A stretch of 64,000 nt of DNA from Streptomyces sp. NBC_00237 (GTDB lineage: Bacteria; Actinomycetota; Actinomycetes; Streptomycetales; Streptomycetaceae). Shown here piece by piece: positions 19,165 through 28,098 of the stretch (its first letter is position 1; every line of letters starts with the position of its first letter). The notes below the pieces were generated by a model. The model did not search any database and had not been told where the DNA came from. It saw nothing but the letters and a program-made list of their open reading frames with translations. The stretch spans positions 1,854,501 through 1,918,500 of the forward strand of contig NZ_JAPEMT010000001.1 of NCBI RefSeq assembly GCF_026342435.1, in the 5' to 3' direction. The translations under genes were made by a program, and so were the position numbers.

Positions 19165-19236
19165 GATGCCGTGCTGACCCCTGCTGCTGTGCTAGCCCCT
19201 CATGCCGTGCTAACCCCTGATGCTGTGCTAGCCCCT
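19165..19236. repeat. Four 18-bp tandem repeats overlapping the terD stop
   Basis: Units at 19165, 19183, 19201 and 19219 share the pattern GNTGCYGTGCTRRCCCCT. The unit is a multiple of three, and the last one contains the terD stop codon on the minus strand. Confidence 0.8.
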
Positions 19237-20127
19237 AATGAACTGCGGCCCCTGCGGCGGCAGCCGGAAGTTCGGGTCCGGGGCGTGGGCCGCGGCTGCC
19301 GCGGGCTGGGGGTAGCCGTAGGCCGGTTGGCCGGACGCGGGCTGCGGGTAGCCGTAGGTGGGCTGGGCCTGCGGCGGGGGCGGTACGGCGTGCGGATAGC
19401 CGTAGGCGGGCTGCGCGGGAGGCTGGGGGAACGGCTGGGCGGGTGAGGCGGTCGGCGGTACGGCCTGCGTGGCGGGTTCCTGGGCCGGGGCCGGTGCCGG
19501 GGGCGCGCTCGCGGGGGAGGCGGGACCGGACGCGGTGGCCGCCGGGGCCTCCGGCGACTCGCTCTCGTCGACCGAGATGCCGAACTGGGTGGCCAGGCCG
19601 ATCAGCCCGGTCGGGTACCCCTGCCCCACCGCGCGGAACTTCCATCCTTCGCCGCGCCGGTAGACCTCGCCGCAGATGACGGCCGTCTCCTCGCCGGTCT
19701 CCGGCTTCACGTCGAAGTGGGCGAGCGGTTCGTCACTGGCGGCGGTCGCGTCGTACAGCAGGATGCGCAGGTCACGGACGTGCGCGAAGGTGGCGCCCTC
19801 GAAGGAGTCCAGGTCGAGGGAGGCGGCGATCACCACCCGGTCGACGGAGGCGTCGAGGTGCGAGAGGTCCGCGACGATCGTGTCGGTGAGGCCCTCGGGG
19901 ATGCGCTTCATGGAGAGCTTGCGCACCAGGCCCGAGGGGTGGCGGACCTGGTTGTAGAAGACGAAGTCCTCGTCGTTGCGCACACGCCCGTCGGACCCCA
20001 CGAGCAGGGCCGAGGCGTCCACGTCGGGGATGCCGGGCCCCGGGGTCCACCGGAGCACGGCCCTTACGGCCGTGGCGTCGAGGGGTACGTTCGCGCCCTT
20101 CATCATGGCGTGCGTCATGCCGGTCAT
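19228..20127 (-). CDS. TerD-family protein with Pro/Gln/Tyr-rich tail
   Basis: 299 residues. The N-terminal 190 residues are a complete TerD domain beginning MTHAMMKGANVPLDA, with VDASALLVGSDGRVRNDEDFVFYNQ carrying the acidic metal-binding residues and the C-terminal GEVYRRGEGWKFRAVGQGY. The remaining 110 residues are disordered, with three QPxYGYP repeats. GGGGAGG lies just upstream of the first ATG (20127); the family-typical MTHAM start is three codons later. Such tailed TerD proteins are common in Streptomyces. It is divergent from the CitE-like gene, and the two belong to the same Ter stress module. Confidence 0.88.
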   Translation of the reverse strand: MTGMTHAMMKGANVPLDATAVRAVLRWTPGPGIPDVDASALLVGSDGRVRNDEDFVFYNQVRHPSGLVRKLSMKRIPEGLTDTIVADLSHLDASVDRVVIAASLDLDSFEGATFAHVRDLRILLYDATAASDEPLAHFDVKPETGEETAVICGEVYRRGEGWKFRAVGQGYPTGLIGLATQFGISVDESESPEAPAATASGPASPASAPPAPAPAQEPATQAVPPTASPAQPFPQPPAQPAYGYPHAVPPPPQAQPTYGYPQPASGQPAYGYPQPAAAAAHAPDPNFRLPPQGPQFIRG

Positions 20128-20306
20128 CCTGCCTCCCCGAAGGCCGCGCGGACAACGTGGGGGCCCGTTCCCGTACGGTCGGGGGAGGTGCCGGGACCTG
20201 CGGGTTACCTGGAATTCACGTGAGAGGGGAACTCCGGACCCCTGCTCCTACGTACTATTACCGGCCACATGTCCGACGTTCACCATGCCAGCTCGGGGGT
20301 ACTCAG

Positions 20307-21488
20307 ATGCATCATTTCGGGCATATCCCTGCGGCGGTACGGAAGGGCCTGTTCCACCGGGAGCCCGCCGTCTTCGACGCGGACTCCCCGGCGCCGGTGC
20401 TCGCCGCCGCCCTCGGAGCGACCCTCTACAGCCCCGCCACCCGCCCCCGGCTCGCCGACGACATCGTCAAGCAGGCCGGGCGCGGCGTGGTCTCCATGGT
20501 GCTCTGCCTGGAGGATTCGATAGCCGACGACGACGTCGAGGCCGCCGAGGAGAACCTCGTCCGCCAGCTCGCGGAACTTGCCGGGCGCGGCGTCGAGACC
20601 CCCCTCCTGTTCGTCCGGGTGCGCGAACCGGCGCAGATTCCGGACCTGGCGGAGCGGCTCGGCGACGCGGTGCGACTGCTGTCCGGATTCGTACTCCCGA
20701 AGTTCACCGAGGAACGCGGCGTTCCGTTCCTGGAGGCGCTCACGGCCGCCGAGGCGGCGAGCGGGCGCAGGCTCTTCGCGATGCCCGTACTGGAGTCGCC
20801 GGAGCTCCTCCACCTGGAGACCCGCACCGAAACCCTCGTCGGGATCGCCCGCACCGTCGACAAGTACCGCGACCGGGTGCTCGCGCTGCGGCTCGGCGTA
20901 ACCGACTTCTGCTCCGCGTACGGGCTGCGGCGCGCGCCCGACATGACGGCGTACGACGTCCAGATCGTGGCCTCCGTCATCGGCGACGTGGTGAACGCCC
21001 TCGGCCGCTCCGACGGCACCGGGTTCACCATCACCGGACCTGTCTGGGAGTACTTCAAGGTCCAGGAGCGCATGTTCAAGCCGCAGCTGCGCCGCAGCCC
21101 CTTCCTGGAGGGGCGGGCGGAGGATCTGCGCACCGCGCTCATCGCGCACGACCTCGACGGACTGCTCCGCGAGATCGGCCTCGACCGGGCCAACGGTCTC
21201 CAGGGCAAGACCTGCATCCACCCCTCGCACGTCCTGCCCGTGCACGCGCTCTCCGTGGTCAGCCACGAGGAGTACGGCGACGCCCGGGACATCCTGCGAC
21301 CGGAGCGGGACGGCGGCGGAGTCATGCGTTCCGCCTACACGAACAAGATGAACGAGGTGAAGCCGCACCGCGCCTGGGCGGAGCGGACGCTGCTGCGGGC
21401 CGAGGTGTTCGGGGTGGCGGGGGAGGACGTCGGCTTCGTGGAGCTGCTGGCGGCGGGACTCGCGGGGCTCGCGGGGCATCAGGTCTGA
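20307..21488 (+). CDS. CitE-like HpcH/HpaI aldolase/lyase of the Ter module
   Basis: A 393-residue TIM-barrel lyase. Recognisable parts are ATLYSPATRPRLADDI, VLCLEDSIADDDVE (the acidic metal ligand), VLPKF, PVLESPELLH and GLQGKTCIHPSHVLPVH. Family members cleave or form C-C bonds of CoA esters with Mg2+. This long variant is the one found with TRSP/PRTase and HAD genes in ter gene clusters, where a nucleoside-like product has been proposed. The ATG at 20307 starts a protein without extra residues, unlike the longer open frame. The next gene follows after a gap of about 90 bases filled by low-complexity DNA. Confidence 0.85.
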   Translation: MHHFGHIPAAVRKGLFHREPAVFDADSPAPVLAAALGATLYSPATRPRLADDIVKQAGRGVVSMVLCLEDSIADDDVEAAEENLVRQLAELAGRGVETPLLFVRVREPAQIPDLAERLGDAVRLLSGFVLPKFTEERGVPFLEALTAAEAASGRRLFAMPVLESPELLHLETRTETLVGIARTVDKYRDRVLALRLGVTDFCSAYGLRRAPDMTAYDVQIVASVIGDVVNALGRSDGTGFTITGPVWEYFKVQERMFKPQLRRSPFLEGRAEDLRTALIAHDLDGLLREIGLDRANGLQGKTCIHPSHVLPVHALSVVSHEEYGDARDILRPERDGGGVMRSAYTNKMNEVKPHRAWAERTLLRAEVFGVAGEDVGFVELLAAGLAGLAGHQV

Positions 21489-21578
21489 AGCGTGACGACA
21501 AGCGTGCCGACCAGCATGACGACGAGTGTGACGACGAGTGCGAAGACCAGCGTGACGATCGGAAGAGAGAGCAACAGC

Positions 21579-24098
21579 GTGGTATGGACGGGTAGTTGGG
21601 TCGCGGAGCGACTGGATGTGGAGCTGGTCCAGGGGGGCGCCCCCGGGCCCGAGTCGCTGCACGACCTGCTCGGCCTCGCCCTGCGGCGCAACCCCAAGCG
21701 CGCCCACCTCCTCGTCTCCAACGTCCTCGGCAAGCACGTCCCGCAGAAACCCTCCCTCGTGTACGGGGCCGGGTTCGCGCTGGGCCGGGAGGTGCGCGCC
21801 CTCCTCGGCGACCGGGAGGCGTCCCGCGCCGTCGTCCTCGGCTATGCGGAGACCGCCACCGGTCTCGGGCACTGCGTCGCCGACGGCCTGGCCCTCGCCC
21901 CGTACCTCCACTCGACCCGGCGGCCGGTCGCGGGGGTGGCCACGGCGGGCGGTTTCGAGGAGGCGCACTCCCACGCCACCTCGCACCTGCTCCTGCCGTC
22001 GGACCCGGGGCTGCTCGCCGGTGACGGACCGCTGGTCCTGGTCGACGACGAGTTCTCCACCGGCAACACGGTCCTCAACACCATCCGCGACCTGCACGCC
22101 CGCCACCCCCGCGAGCGGTACGTGGTCGTCGCCCTGGTCGACATGCGCACCCCCGAGGACCGGGCACGCCTGGAGTCGTTCGCGGCGGAGATCGGGGCCC
22201 GGGTCGACCTGATCGCACGGGCCTCGGGCACGGTGCGCCTGCCGGACGGGGTGCTGGAGAAGGGGCGGCTGCTGGTCGAGCAGGAGGAGTCGCGAGGCAC
22301 GCGGATGCCGGAGCAGCAGCGTACGTCTGCCGCTTCCGCCTCGTCCGCCGCCTCCGCCCTCCGCGTGGATCTCCGCTGGCCCCTGGCCGTGCCCGACGGA
22401 GGGCGGCACGGCTTCACGGCAGGGCACCGGGCCGAACTCGAAGCCTCGGTGCCCGCCATGGGTGCGCGGGTCGTCGAAGCGCTCGGCGCCGAGCCCGGCC
22501 GCGTGCTCGTCCTCGGCTTCGAGGAGCTGATGTACGCGCCGCTGCGGATCGGGCTCGCCCTGGAGGAGTCCGGCCTCGACGTCCGGTACTCCACCACCAC
22601 CCGCTCCCCGGTCCTCGCGGTCGACGACCCCGGATACGCGATACGCACCCGCCTCGCCTTCCCCGCCCACGACGACCCGGCCGACGGCCCCGGCGAGCGC
22701 TACGCCTACAACGTGGCGGGCGCCGCCTTCGACACCGTGCTCGTCGTGGTCGACTCGGTCGCCGACACCGCTCAACTCCACGCCCCTGACGGGCTGTTGT
22801 CCCGGCTCGCCCCGCACGCCGGGCGCGTCGCGCTGGCCGTCGTACCGTCGTACGTTCCGTCGTGCGTCCCGCACCCCCGCGCCCAGGAGAACTCCGTGCT
22901 GCCCGAACCGCTCCGTGGCCCCGCCTTCTCCTCCTACGCGCCCGACGAGGTCGGCTGGCTCCTCCAGGACCTCTCCGACGTCACTCTGGAGGCCCCCACC
23001 GAGGAGCGCGAGGAGGCGATCCAGGCGGGCGGCGCGCACTACGCGGAGTCGCTGCCGGTCGAGTACCAGCCCACCGCCGAGTACCAGGAACTCTTCCGCG
23101 CGGCCCTCGACGAGTCGGCGGCCCGCATCGCGCGGGCGGTCGGCGTCGTCACCGAGACCGTCCTCGCCGAACTCCCCCAGCGCCGAAAGCGCCGGGGGGA
23201 CCCCCCTCCGCGCCCGGTACTGGTCTCGCTGGCCCGTGCGGGCACGCCCGTCGGCGTACTGATGCGACGCTGGGCGCAGTACCGGCACGGTCTGGACCTG
23301 CCGCACTACGCCGTGTCCATCGTGCGGGGGCGGGGCATCGACGCCAACGCCCTGCGCTGGCTGGCCGCGCACCACGACCCGGCGGACGTCGTCTTCGTCG
23401 ACGGCTGGACCGGCAAGGGGGCCATCACACGCGAACTCGCCTCGGCGATAGAGGAGTTCCACGCCGAGGAGGGCGCGCGCGACACTCTCAGCGGCTTCGA
23501 CCCGGAGATCGCGGTACTCGCCGACCCCGGCTCCTGCGTGCGCACGTACGGCACCCGCGAGGACTTCCTCATTCCCTCCGCGTGCCTCAACTCCACGGTG
23601 TCCGGGCTCATTTCACGCACCGTGCTGCGCGCCGACCTGGTCGGGCCCGGCGACTTCCACGGCGGCAAGTTCTACCGCGAACTCGCGGACTCCGACGTCT
23701 CGAACGACTTCCTCGACGCGATCGCCGCCCGGTTCGGCGACGTCGCCCAGGACGTGGTCGCGGAGGCCAAGGCCCTCCAGGGCAAGGACCGCACCCCCAC
23801 CTGGGAGGGCTGGGCCGCCGTGACGCGGATCAGCGAGGAGTACGGCATCCACGACGTCAACCTCGTCAAGCCGGGCGTCGGCGAGACGACGCGGGTGCTG
23901 CTGCGCCGCGTCCCCTGGAAGATCCTGGCCAAGCGCGGGGCCGACGCGGACCTGAAGCACATACGCCTGCTCGCGGAGCAGCGCGGCGTGCCCGTGGAGG
24001 AGGTCGAGGACCTCCCGTACACCTGCATGGGCCTGATCCACCCCCGCTACACGCGGGGCGCGACGGGTGCGGACGGCAAGGCGGTGGAGGTCAAGTGA
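21579..24098 (+). CDS. Phosphoribosyltransferase-TRSP-StiP fusion of the Ter module
   Basis: About 839 residues. The N-terminal PRTase has the PRPP loop VLVDDEFSTGNT; the central TRSP domain contains its name motif (YSTTTRSP); the C-terminal StiP/PRTase-like domain has VLVSLARAGTPVGVLMRRW, VFVDGWTGKGAITREL and FHGGKFY. Published comparative work on Ter systems places these domains in a biosynthetic module for a modified nucleoside-like metabolite. I chose the GTG at 21579, eight bases after GGAAGAGAGA, because homologues begin close to VWTGSWVAERL. GTG codons at 21492 and 21552 in the same frame are possible and would add a Thr/Ser repeat. The HAD gene overlaps its stop. Confidence 0.85.
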   Translation: MVWTGSWVAERLDVELVQGGAPGPESLHDLLGLALRRNPKRAHLLVSNVLGKHVPQKPSLVYGAGFALGREVRALLGDREASRAVVLGYAETATGLGHCVADGLALAPYLHSTRRPVAGVATAGGFEEAHSHATSHLLLPSDPGLLAGDGPLVLVDDEFSTGNTVLNTIRDLHARHPRERYVVVALVDMRTPEDRARLESFAAEIGARVDLIARASGTVRLPDGVLEKGRLLVEQEESRGTRMPEQQRTSAASASSAASALRVDLRWPLAVPDGGRHGFTAGHRAELEASVPAMGARVVEALGAEPGRVLVLGFEELMYAPLRIGLALEESGLDVRYSTTTRSPVLAVDDPGYAIRTRLAFPAHDDPADGPGERYAYNVAGAAFDTVLVVVDSVADTAQLHAPDGLLSRLAPHAGRVALAVVPSYVPSCVPHPRAQENSVLPEPLRGPAFSSYAPDEVGWLLQDLSDVTLEAPTEEREEAIQAGGAHYAESLPVEYQPTAEYQELFRAALDESAARIARAVGVVTETVLAELPQRRKRRGDPPPRPVLVSLARAGTPVGVLMRRWAQYRHGLDLPHYAVSIVRGRGIDANALRWLAAHHDPADVVFVDGWTGKGAITRELASAIEEFHAEEGARDTLSGFDPEIAVLADPGSCVRTYGTREDFLIPSACLNSTVSGLISRTVLRADLVGPGDFHGGKFYRELADSDVSNDFLDAIAARFGDVAQDVVAEAKALQGKDRTPTWEGWAAVTRISEEYGIHDVNLVKPGVGETTRVLLRRVPWKILAKRGADADLKHIRLLAEQRGVPVEEVEDLPYTCMGLIHPRYTRGATGADGKAVEVK

Positions 24099-24970
24099 TC
24101 ACCCAAGTGGGCGTTACCGCACCGGTGTTGGTCGCCAGCGACCTCGACCGCACCCTCATCTACTCCGCCGCCGCGCTCGGCCTGCGGATGCCGGACGCCC
24201 AGGCGCCGCGCCTGCTGTGCGTCGAGGTGTACCAGGGCAAGCCGCTCTCGTACGTCACCGAGCGGGCGGCCGGACTGCTGCCCGAGCTGGCCGCCGCCGC
24301 GCTCTTCGTGCCGACCACGACCCGGACCCGCGAGCAGTACCACCGCATCCGACTGCCGGTCCCCGTACCGAGGTTCGCGATCTGCGCCAACGGCGGACAC
24401 CTCCTCGTGGACGGCGTCTCCGACCCCGACTGGCAACGGCAGGTGGCCGCCGGGATCGCCGACGCGTGCGCTCCGCTCGCCGAGGTCCGCGACCGTCTGG
24501 CCCGTACGGCGGACCCTGTCTGGCTGCTCAAGGACAGGGTTGCCGAGGACCTCTTCGCGTACCTCGTGGTGGAACGCGCCCTGCTCCCGGACGGCTGGGT
24601 GAAGGAACTCGCCGGGTGGGCGGGCGAGCGCGGCTGGACGGTCTCCCTCCAGGGCCGCAAGCTCTACGTCGTCCCCGCCCCGCTCACCAAGAGCGCCGCG
24701 GTCCGCGAGGTGGCCCGCCGCACGGGTGCCCGCCTCACCCTCGCCGCCGGGGACTCCCTCCTCGACGCCGACCTGCTCCTCGCGGCGGACCGGGGCTGGC
24801 GCCCCGGCCACGGGGAGCTGGCCGACGAGGGCTGGACTGCCGCGCGGGTCACGGCACTTGAGGAGACGGGGGTGGCGGCGGGCGAGGAGATCCTGCGGCG
24901 CTTCATCGCCGCGTCGGCGTCCGGCGGTGCCCCCGCTGCGGCTCCTGGGCCTGCTTCCGCCGCTTCCTGA
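24095..24970 (+). CDS. HAD-family hydrolase of the Ter module
   Basis: GTG start overlapping the previous stop (GTGA), with GGAGG upstream; 291 residues. The HAD nucleophile motif is VLVASDLDRTLIYS near the N-terminus, followed by the sugar-phosphatase-type ICANGG motif near residue 90, LTKSAAV (motif III Lys) and LAAGDSLLDADLL (motif IV). The type is Cof/sucrose-phosphatase-like. In the Ter module it probably dephosphorylates the product of the PRTase protein. The C-terminal 20 residues are Ala/Pro-rich, and their DNA is shared with the end of the convergent DedA gene. Confidence 0.88.
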   Translation: MITQVGVTAPVLVASDLDRTLIYSAAALGLRMPDAQAPRLLCVEVYQGKPLSYVTERAAGLLPELAAAALFVPTTTRTREQYHRIRLPVPVPRFAICANGGHLLVDGVSDPDWQRQVAAGIADACAPLAEVRDRLARTADPVWLLKDRVAEDLFAYLVVERALLPDGWVKELAGWAGERGWTVSLQGRKLYVVPAPLTKSAAVREVARRTGARLTLAAGDSLLDADLLLAADRGWRPGHGELADEGWTAARVTALEETGVAAGEEILRRFIAASASGGAPAAAPGPASAAS

Positions 24971-25574
24971 CCCGTACCACCACGAAGGCGAGGACCGCGG
25001 CGGCGGCCACGCCCAGGACCACCTTGGAGTACACGGAGACGTAGCCCGCGACCTGCTCCCAGTTGTCGCCGAGCAGGTATCCGGTCATCACGAACAGGGT
25101 GTTCCAGATCGCGCTGCCGAGGGTGGTGAGCCCGAGGAAGACGGGCAGCGGCATGCGCTCCACACCGGCCGGGACGGAGATGAGGCTGCGGAAGACGGGG
25201 ATCATCCGTCCGAACAGCACCGCCTTCGTCCCATGCCGGGCGAACCACGCCTCGGTCTTCTCGATGTCCGACACCTTCAGCAGCGGCACCCTGGCCGCCA
25301 GCGCGACGGTACGGTCGCGGCCCAGCAGCGCCCCGACCCCGTACAGCGCGAGCGCTCCGACGACCGACCCGACCGTGGTCCACAGCAGGACCGCCCACAG
25401 GCTCATCCGCCCGGCCCCCGCCGCGAACCCGGCCAGCGGGAGGATCACCTCGCTGGGGAGGGGCGGGAAGAGGTTCTCCAGGGCGATGGCGAGGCCCGCT
25501 CCGGGGGCGCCCATGGCCTCCATGAGACCGGTGATCCAGGAGGGGGCGGGGGGTGCTGCGCTGCTTGCGACCAT
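24903..25574 (-). CDS. DedA/SNARE-associated family membrane protein
   Basis: 223 residues. The family core is clear: ALENLFPPLPSEVILPLAGF, then LYGVGALLGR, FARHGTKAVLFGRMIPVFRSLISVPAG (the conserved GRFIPxxR-type motif) and NTLFVMTGYLLGDNW. It has four to six helices and a basic C-terminal tail. DedA proteins act in membrane lipid and undecaprenyl-phosphate recycling. The ATG at 25574 is chosen; a longer frame exists but gives an unlikely N-terminus. The last 68 bases overlap the HAD gene on the other strand. Confidence 0.88.
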   Translation of the reverse strand: MVASSAAPPAPSWITGLMEAMGAPGAGLAIALENLFPPLPSEVILPLAGFAAGAGRMSLWAVLLWTTVGSVVGALALYGVGALLGRDRTVALAARVPLLKVSDIEKTEAWFARHGTKAVLFGRMIPVFRSLISVPAGVERMPLPVFLGLTTLGSAIWNTLFVMTGYLLGDNWEQVAGYVSVYSKVVLGVAAAAVLAFVVVRVRKRRKQAQEPQRGHRRTPTRR

Positions 25575-25650
25575 GGCGTCCACGGTAGATCGGCTGCCCT
25601 GAAGGCAGACTGAAATGCGATCCCGTACGCCGATGTGTGAGGAGAGGCCG

Positions 25651-26310
25651 ATGACCAAGGGCAACACGACGAAGATCACGGACGAGTTGTACGCCTATGT
25701 CCTGGCGCACAATCCGCCGCTGGACGCGGTGCAGAGCGAGCTGGTCGACACGACGTGGGAGCGCTTCCCGGACTCGGCGATGATGCAGTCGGCCCGGGAA
25801 CAGGCCCCCCTGCTGGCGTTCCTGGTGCGGCTGACGGGGGCGCGGCACGTGGTGGAGGTCGGTACGTTCACCGGCTTCTCGGCGCTGGCGATGGCGCAGG
25901 CGCTACCGGAGGGCGGACGCCTGATCACGTGCGACGTCTCCGAGGAGTGGACGGCGTACGGGCGTGAGGCGTGGGAGAAGGCGGGGGTGGCCGACCGGGT
26001 CGAGCTGAGGCTCGGGGCGGCACTCGACACGCTGCGGGCGATGCCGGACGAGCCGCACATCGACATGGCGTACCTGGACGCGGACAAGCCTCAATACGTC
26101 GCGTACTGGGAGGAGTTGGTGCCTCGGATGCGGGCGGGAGGGCTGATCGTGGTCGACAACGTGCTGTTCCACGGCGGGGTGGTGGACCCGTTGGCGACCG
26201 GGAACGCGGTGGCGATCCGGGAGTTCAACGAACGGGTGGCGGAGGACGGGCGGATGGAGAGCGTGATGCTCGGGATCGCGGACGGGGTGACGCTCTCCCG
26301 CAAACGGTGA
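25651..26310 (+). CDS. Class I SAM-dependent O-methyltransferase
   Basis: A 219-residue protein of the catechol/caffeoyl-CoA O-methyltransferase type. It has HVVEVGTFTGFSALAMA (SAM motif I), LITCDVSEEW, IDMAYLDADKPQYVAYWEEL (metal-binding Asp) and GLIVVDNVLFHGGVVDP with the metal-ligand Asp-Asn. GGAGAGG stands just upstream of the ATG. It methylates a hydroxyl of a small catecholic or similar substrate; the substrate is unknown. It is divergent from the DedA gene and convergent with fmdB. Confidence 0.9.
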   Translation: MTKGNTTKITDELYAYVLAHNPPLDAVQSELVDTTWERFPDSAMMQSAREQAPLLAFLVRLTGARHVVEVGTFTGFSALAMAQALPEGGRLITCDVSEEWTAYGREAWEKAGVADRVELRLGAALDTLRAMPDEPHIDMAYLDADKPQYVAYWEELVPRMRAGGLIVVDNVLFHGGVVDPLATGNAVAIREFNERVAEDGRMESVMLGIADGVTLSRKR

Positions 26311-26332
26311 AGCCGGGCCTGTGGGGGCGGGG

Positions 26333-26548
26333 CTAGCCGCAGCAGCCGCCTCCGCAGCAGCCGCCGCCCCCTCCGCCGCCCGAGGTGGCGGAGGGGGCGG
26401 CGGTGCCGCCGACGGCGACGGCGGAGAGGAGCTTGACCGTGTCGGTGTGGCCCTGGGGGCAGGGGGCTGAGGCGGCCGACTCGGCCATGGGGCGGGTGAG
26501 TTCGAAGGTGGTGGAGCAGGGGCGGCAGCGGTATTCGTAGCGGGGCAT
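26333..26548 (-). CDS. FmdB-family zinc ribbon protein
   Basis: 71 residues. MPRYEYRCRPCSTTFE and APCPQGH give the CxxC...CxxxH zinc ribbon of the FmdB/CxxC_CxxC_SSSS family; the C-terminal Gly/Cys run (GGGGGGCCGGGCCG) is a frequent embellishment in actinobacteria. Regulatory or RNA/DNA-binding roles have been suggested for the family but none is firm. Confidence 0.88.
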   Translation of the reverse strand: MPRYEYRCRPCSTTFELTRPMAESAASAPCPQGHTDTVKLLSAVAVGGTAAPSATSGGGGGGGCCGGGCCG

Positions 26549-26578
26549 GGGGACAGGGTAGTGGGGCGGGGATGCCGG

Positions 26579-28027
26579 TCAGACAGCCCCCGCGCCCCGT
26601 TCCTCGCGGATGGTGGAGACGACCCTGCCGACGGTGGAACGCACCGCCTCCGTCTCCGTCAGGAAGTGCCAGTAGTCCGGGTGACGCCCCTCCAGGGCCG
26701 CGATCGCCCGGTCGAGACGGCCGACCGCGTCGTCCAGGGGCCGGGCATGACGCGGGTCGGGAGTGTTGCGCCCCGCCATGGCGAGCCGCTGCGCGTCCCG
26801 GATCGCGAAGCGGGTCCGCTGGATCTCCACCTGGGGGTCCTTCGACACCGCGTTGAGGCGCCGCAGCCGGTCCCCGGCCGCCGACACCGCCTCGTCCGTG
26901 TCGTTCAGGAGCGCCCGCACCGTGCTGAGGAGCGAGGTGGCGTCCGGCCAGCGCTGCTCCTCGCGCGCCTTCCCGGCCTCCTTCAACCGCTGCTCCGCGA
27001 GCCGTACGCTCTCCCCCGCCTGTGCCGGAACCTGCTGGAGGTCCTGCCAGCACGCCGCCGCGAATCTGCGCCGCAGCTCGCTCAGCACCGGGTCGACCTT
27101 GCCCGCCCGCGTCGTCAGCGCCTGCGCGCGGGTCCGCAGGGACACCAGCCTGCGGTCGATCTCCGCCGCACGCTGCGGAAGCCCGGCCGCCTCGACCCGT
27201 ACCGCCTCGGCGTCCCGCTGCACCTTCTCGGCGCGTGCGAGGGTCTCCGGTACGCCGTGCTGCCCGGCCCCCTGGTTGAGCCGGGTCAGCTCGGGAGCCA
27301 GCGCGGCGAGCCGCGCCGCGAGGTCGTCGGCGCGCAGGCCCGCCGCCCGTACCTCGTCCAGCGCGTTGCTCGCGCCGAGCAGTGCCTGCCGGGCCCGCTC
27401 CACCGCGGGGGCGAGCCGGGCCAGCTGGGTCTCGGCCTTGTCGAGCAGCGGGGTCAGGCTCTGCGAGAAGCGGTCGAGCTCGCCCTTGACCCGTACGAGA
27501 TCGTCCTTGGCCCGGCCCAGCTCGGCCCGCGCCTCGGCGGCGTCGCCCGCGTCGAGGTCGTCGCGCTCCAGGTCGTGGGCGTCGACGGCGGTGATGTAGG
27601 TGTGGCTGACCTCGTCGATGCGGTGCCCGAGCGAGGCGAACTGCTCGGCGGTGCGCCGGGCCCCCGGCGAACTGTCCACGGCGGTGATGGTCTCGATGGA
27701 GATCCGCAGGTCGCGCTGGGCGGTGTCCAGTTCGTAGAAGGCCGCCGCGGCGGCGTCCTTGGCGGCCAGCGCGTCGGCCCGCGCGCTCTCGCTGCGCCCG
27801 CCGAACCAGCGGCGGGTGCCGCCCCCGGCGAAGGAGGCGGCGGCGAGCGGCAGGAGTAGGGCGGGCAGCAGCATCAGCGCCACCGCGTCCCGCACCACCG
27901 CGTCCCGCACCACCGGGGCCCCTCGACCGGGGCCCGGGGCCCTCCCGGATGCGGAAGCGTCATCCGGACGGGGCCGTGCCCGACGGCGTACTCGCTGCGT
28001 GGTCGGCTGCGCGTCTGTCGCCGTCAC
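26579..28027 (-). CDS. Single-span coiled-coil protein of unknown function
   Basis: 482 residues: a disordered Arg/Pro-rich N-terminus with a short repeat (VVRDAVVRDAV), one hydrophobic helix (about 50-70), then almost continuous heptad-type helix rich in Ala, Leu, Arg and Glu from about 85 to 410, ending in a small C-terminal region with DYWHFLTETEAVRSTVGR. The layout suggests a membrane-tethered rod facing the outside or the cytosol. No family identified. The next gene on the same strand, upstream in transcription order, is a DUF4097 lipoprotein. Confidence 0.7.
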   Translation of the reverse strand: MTATDAQPTTQRVRRRARPRPDDASASGRAPGPGRGAPVVRDAVVRDAVALMLLPALLLPLAAASFAGGGTRRWFGGRSESARADALAAKDAAAAAFYELDTAQRDLRISIETITAVDSSPGARRTAEQFASLGHRIDEVSHTYITAVDAHDLERDDLDAGDAAEARAELGRAKDDLVRVKGELDRFSQSLTPLLDKAETQLARLAPAVERARQALLGASNALDEVRAAGLRADDLAARLAALAPELTRLNQGAGQHGVPETLARAEKVQRDAEAVRVEAAGLPQRAAEIDRRLVSLRTRAQALTTRAGKVDPVLSELRRRFAAACWQDLQQVPAQAGESVRLAEQRLKEAGKAREEQRWPDATSLLSTVRALLNDTDEAVSAAGDRLRRLNAVSKDPQVEIQRTRFAIRDAQRLAMAGRNTPDPRHARPLDDAVGRLDRAIAALEGRHPDYWHFLTETEAVRSTVGRVVSTIREERGAGAV

Positions 28028-28098
28028 ATCCCTCTCCCGTGCCGTGTCCGCCTGCCTGGTTCATTGTCCCACCAGGTAATGACGAACACACGGGCCGG

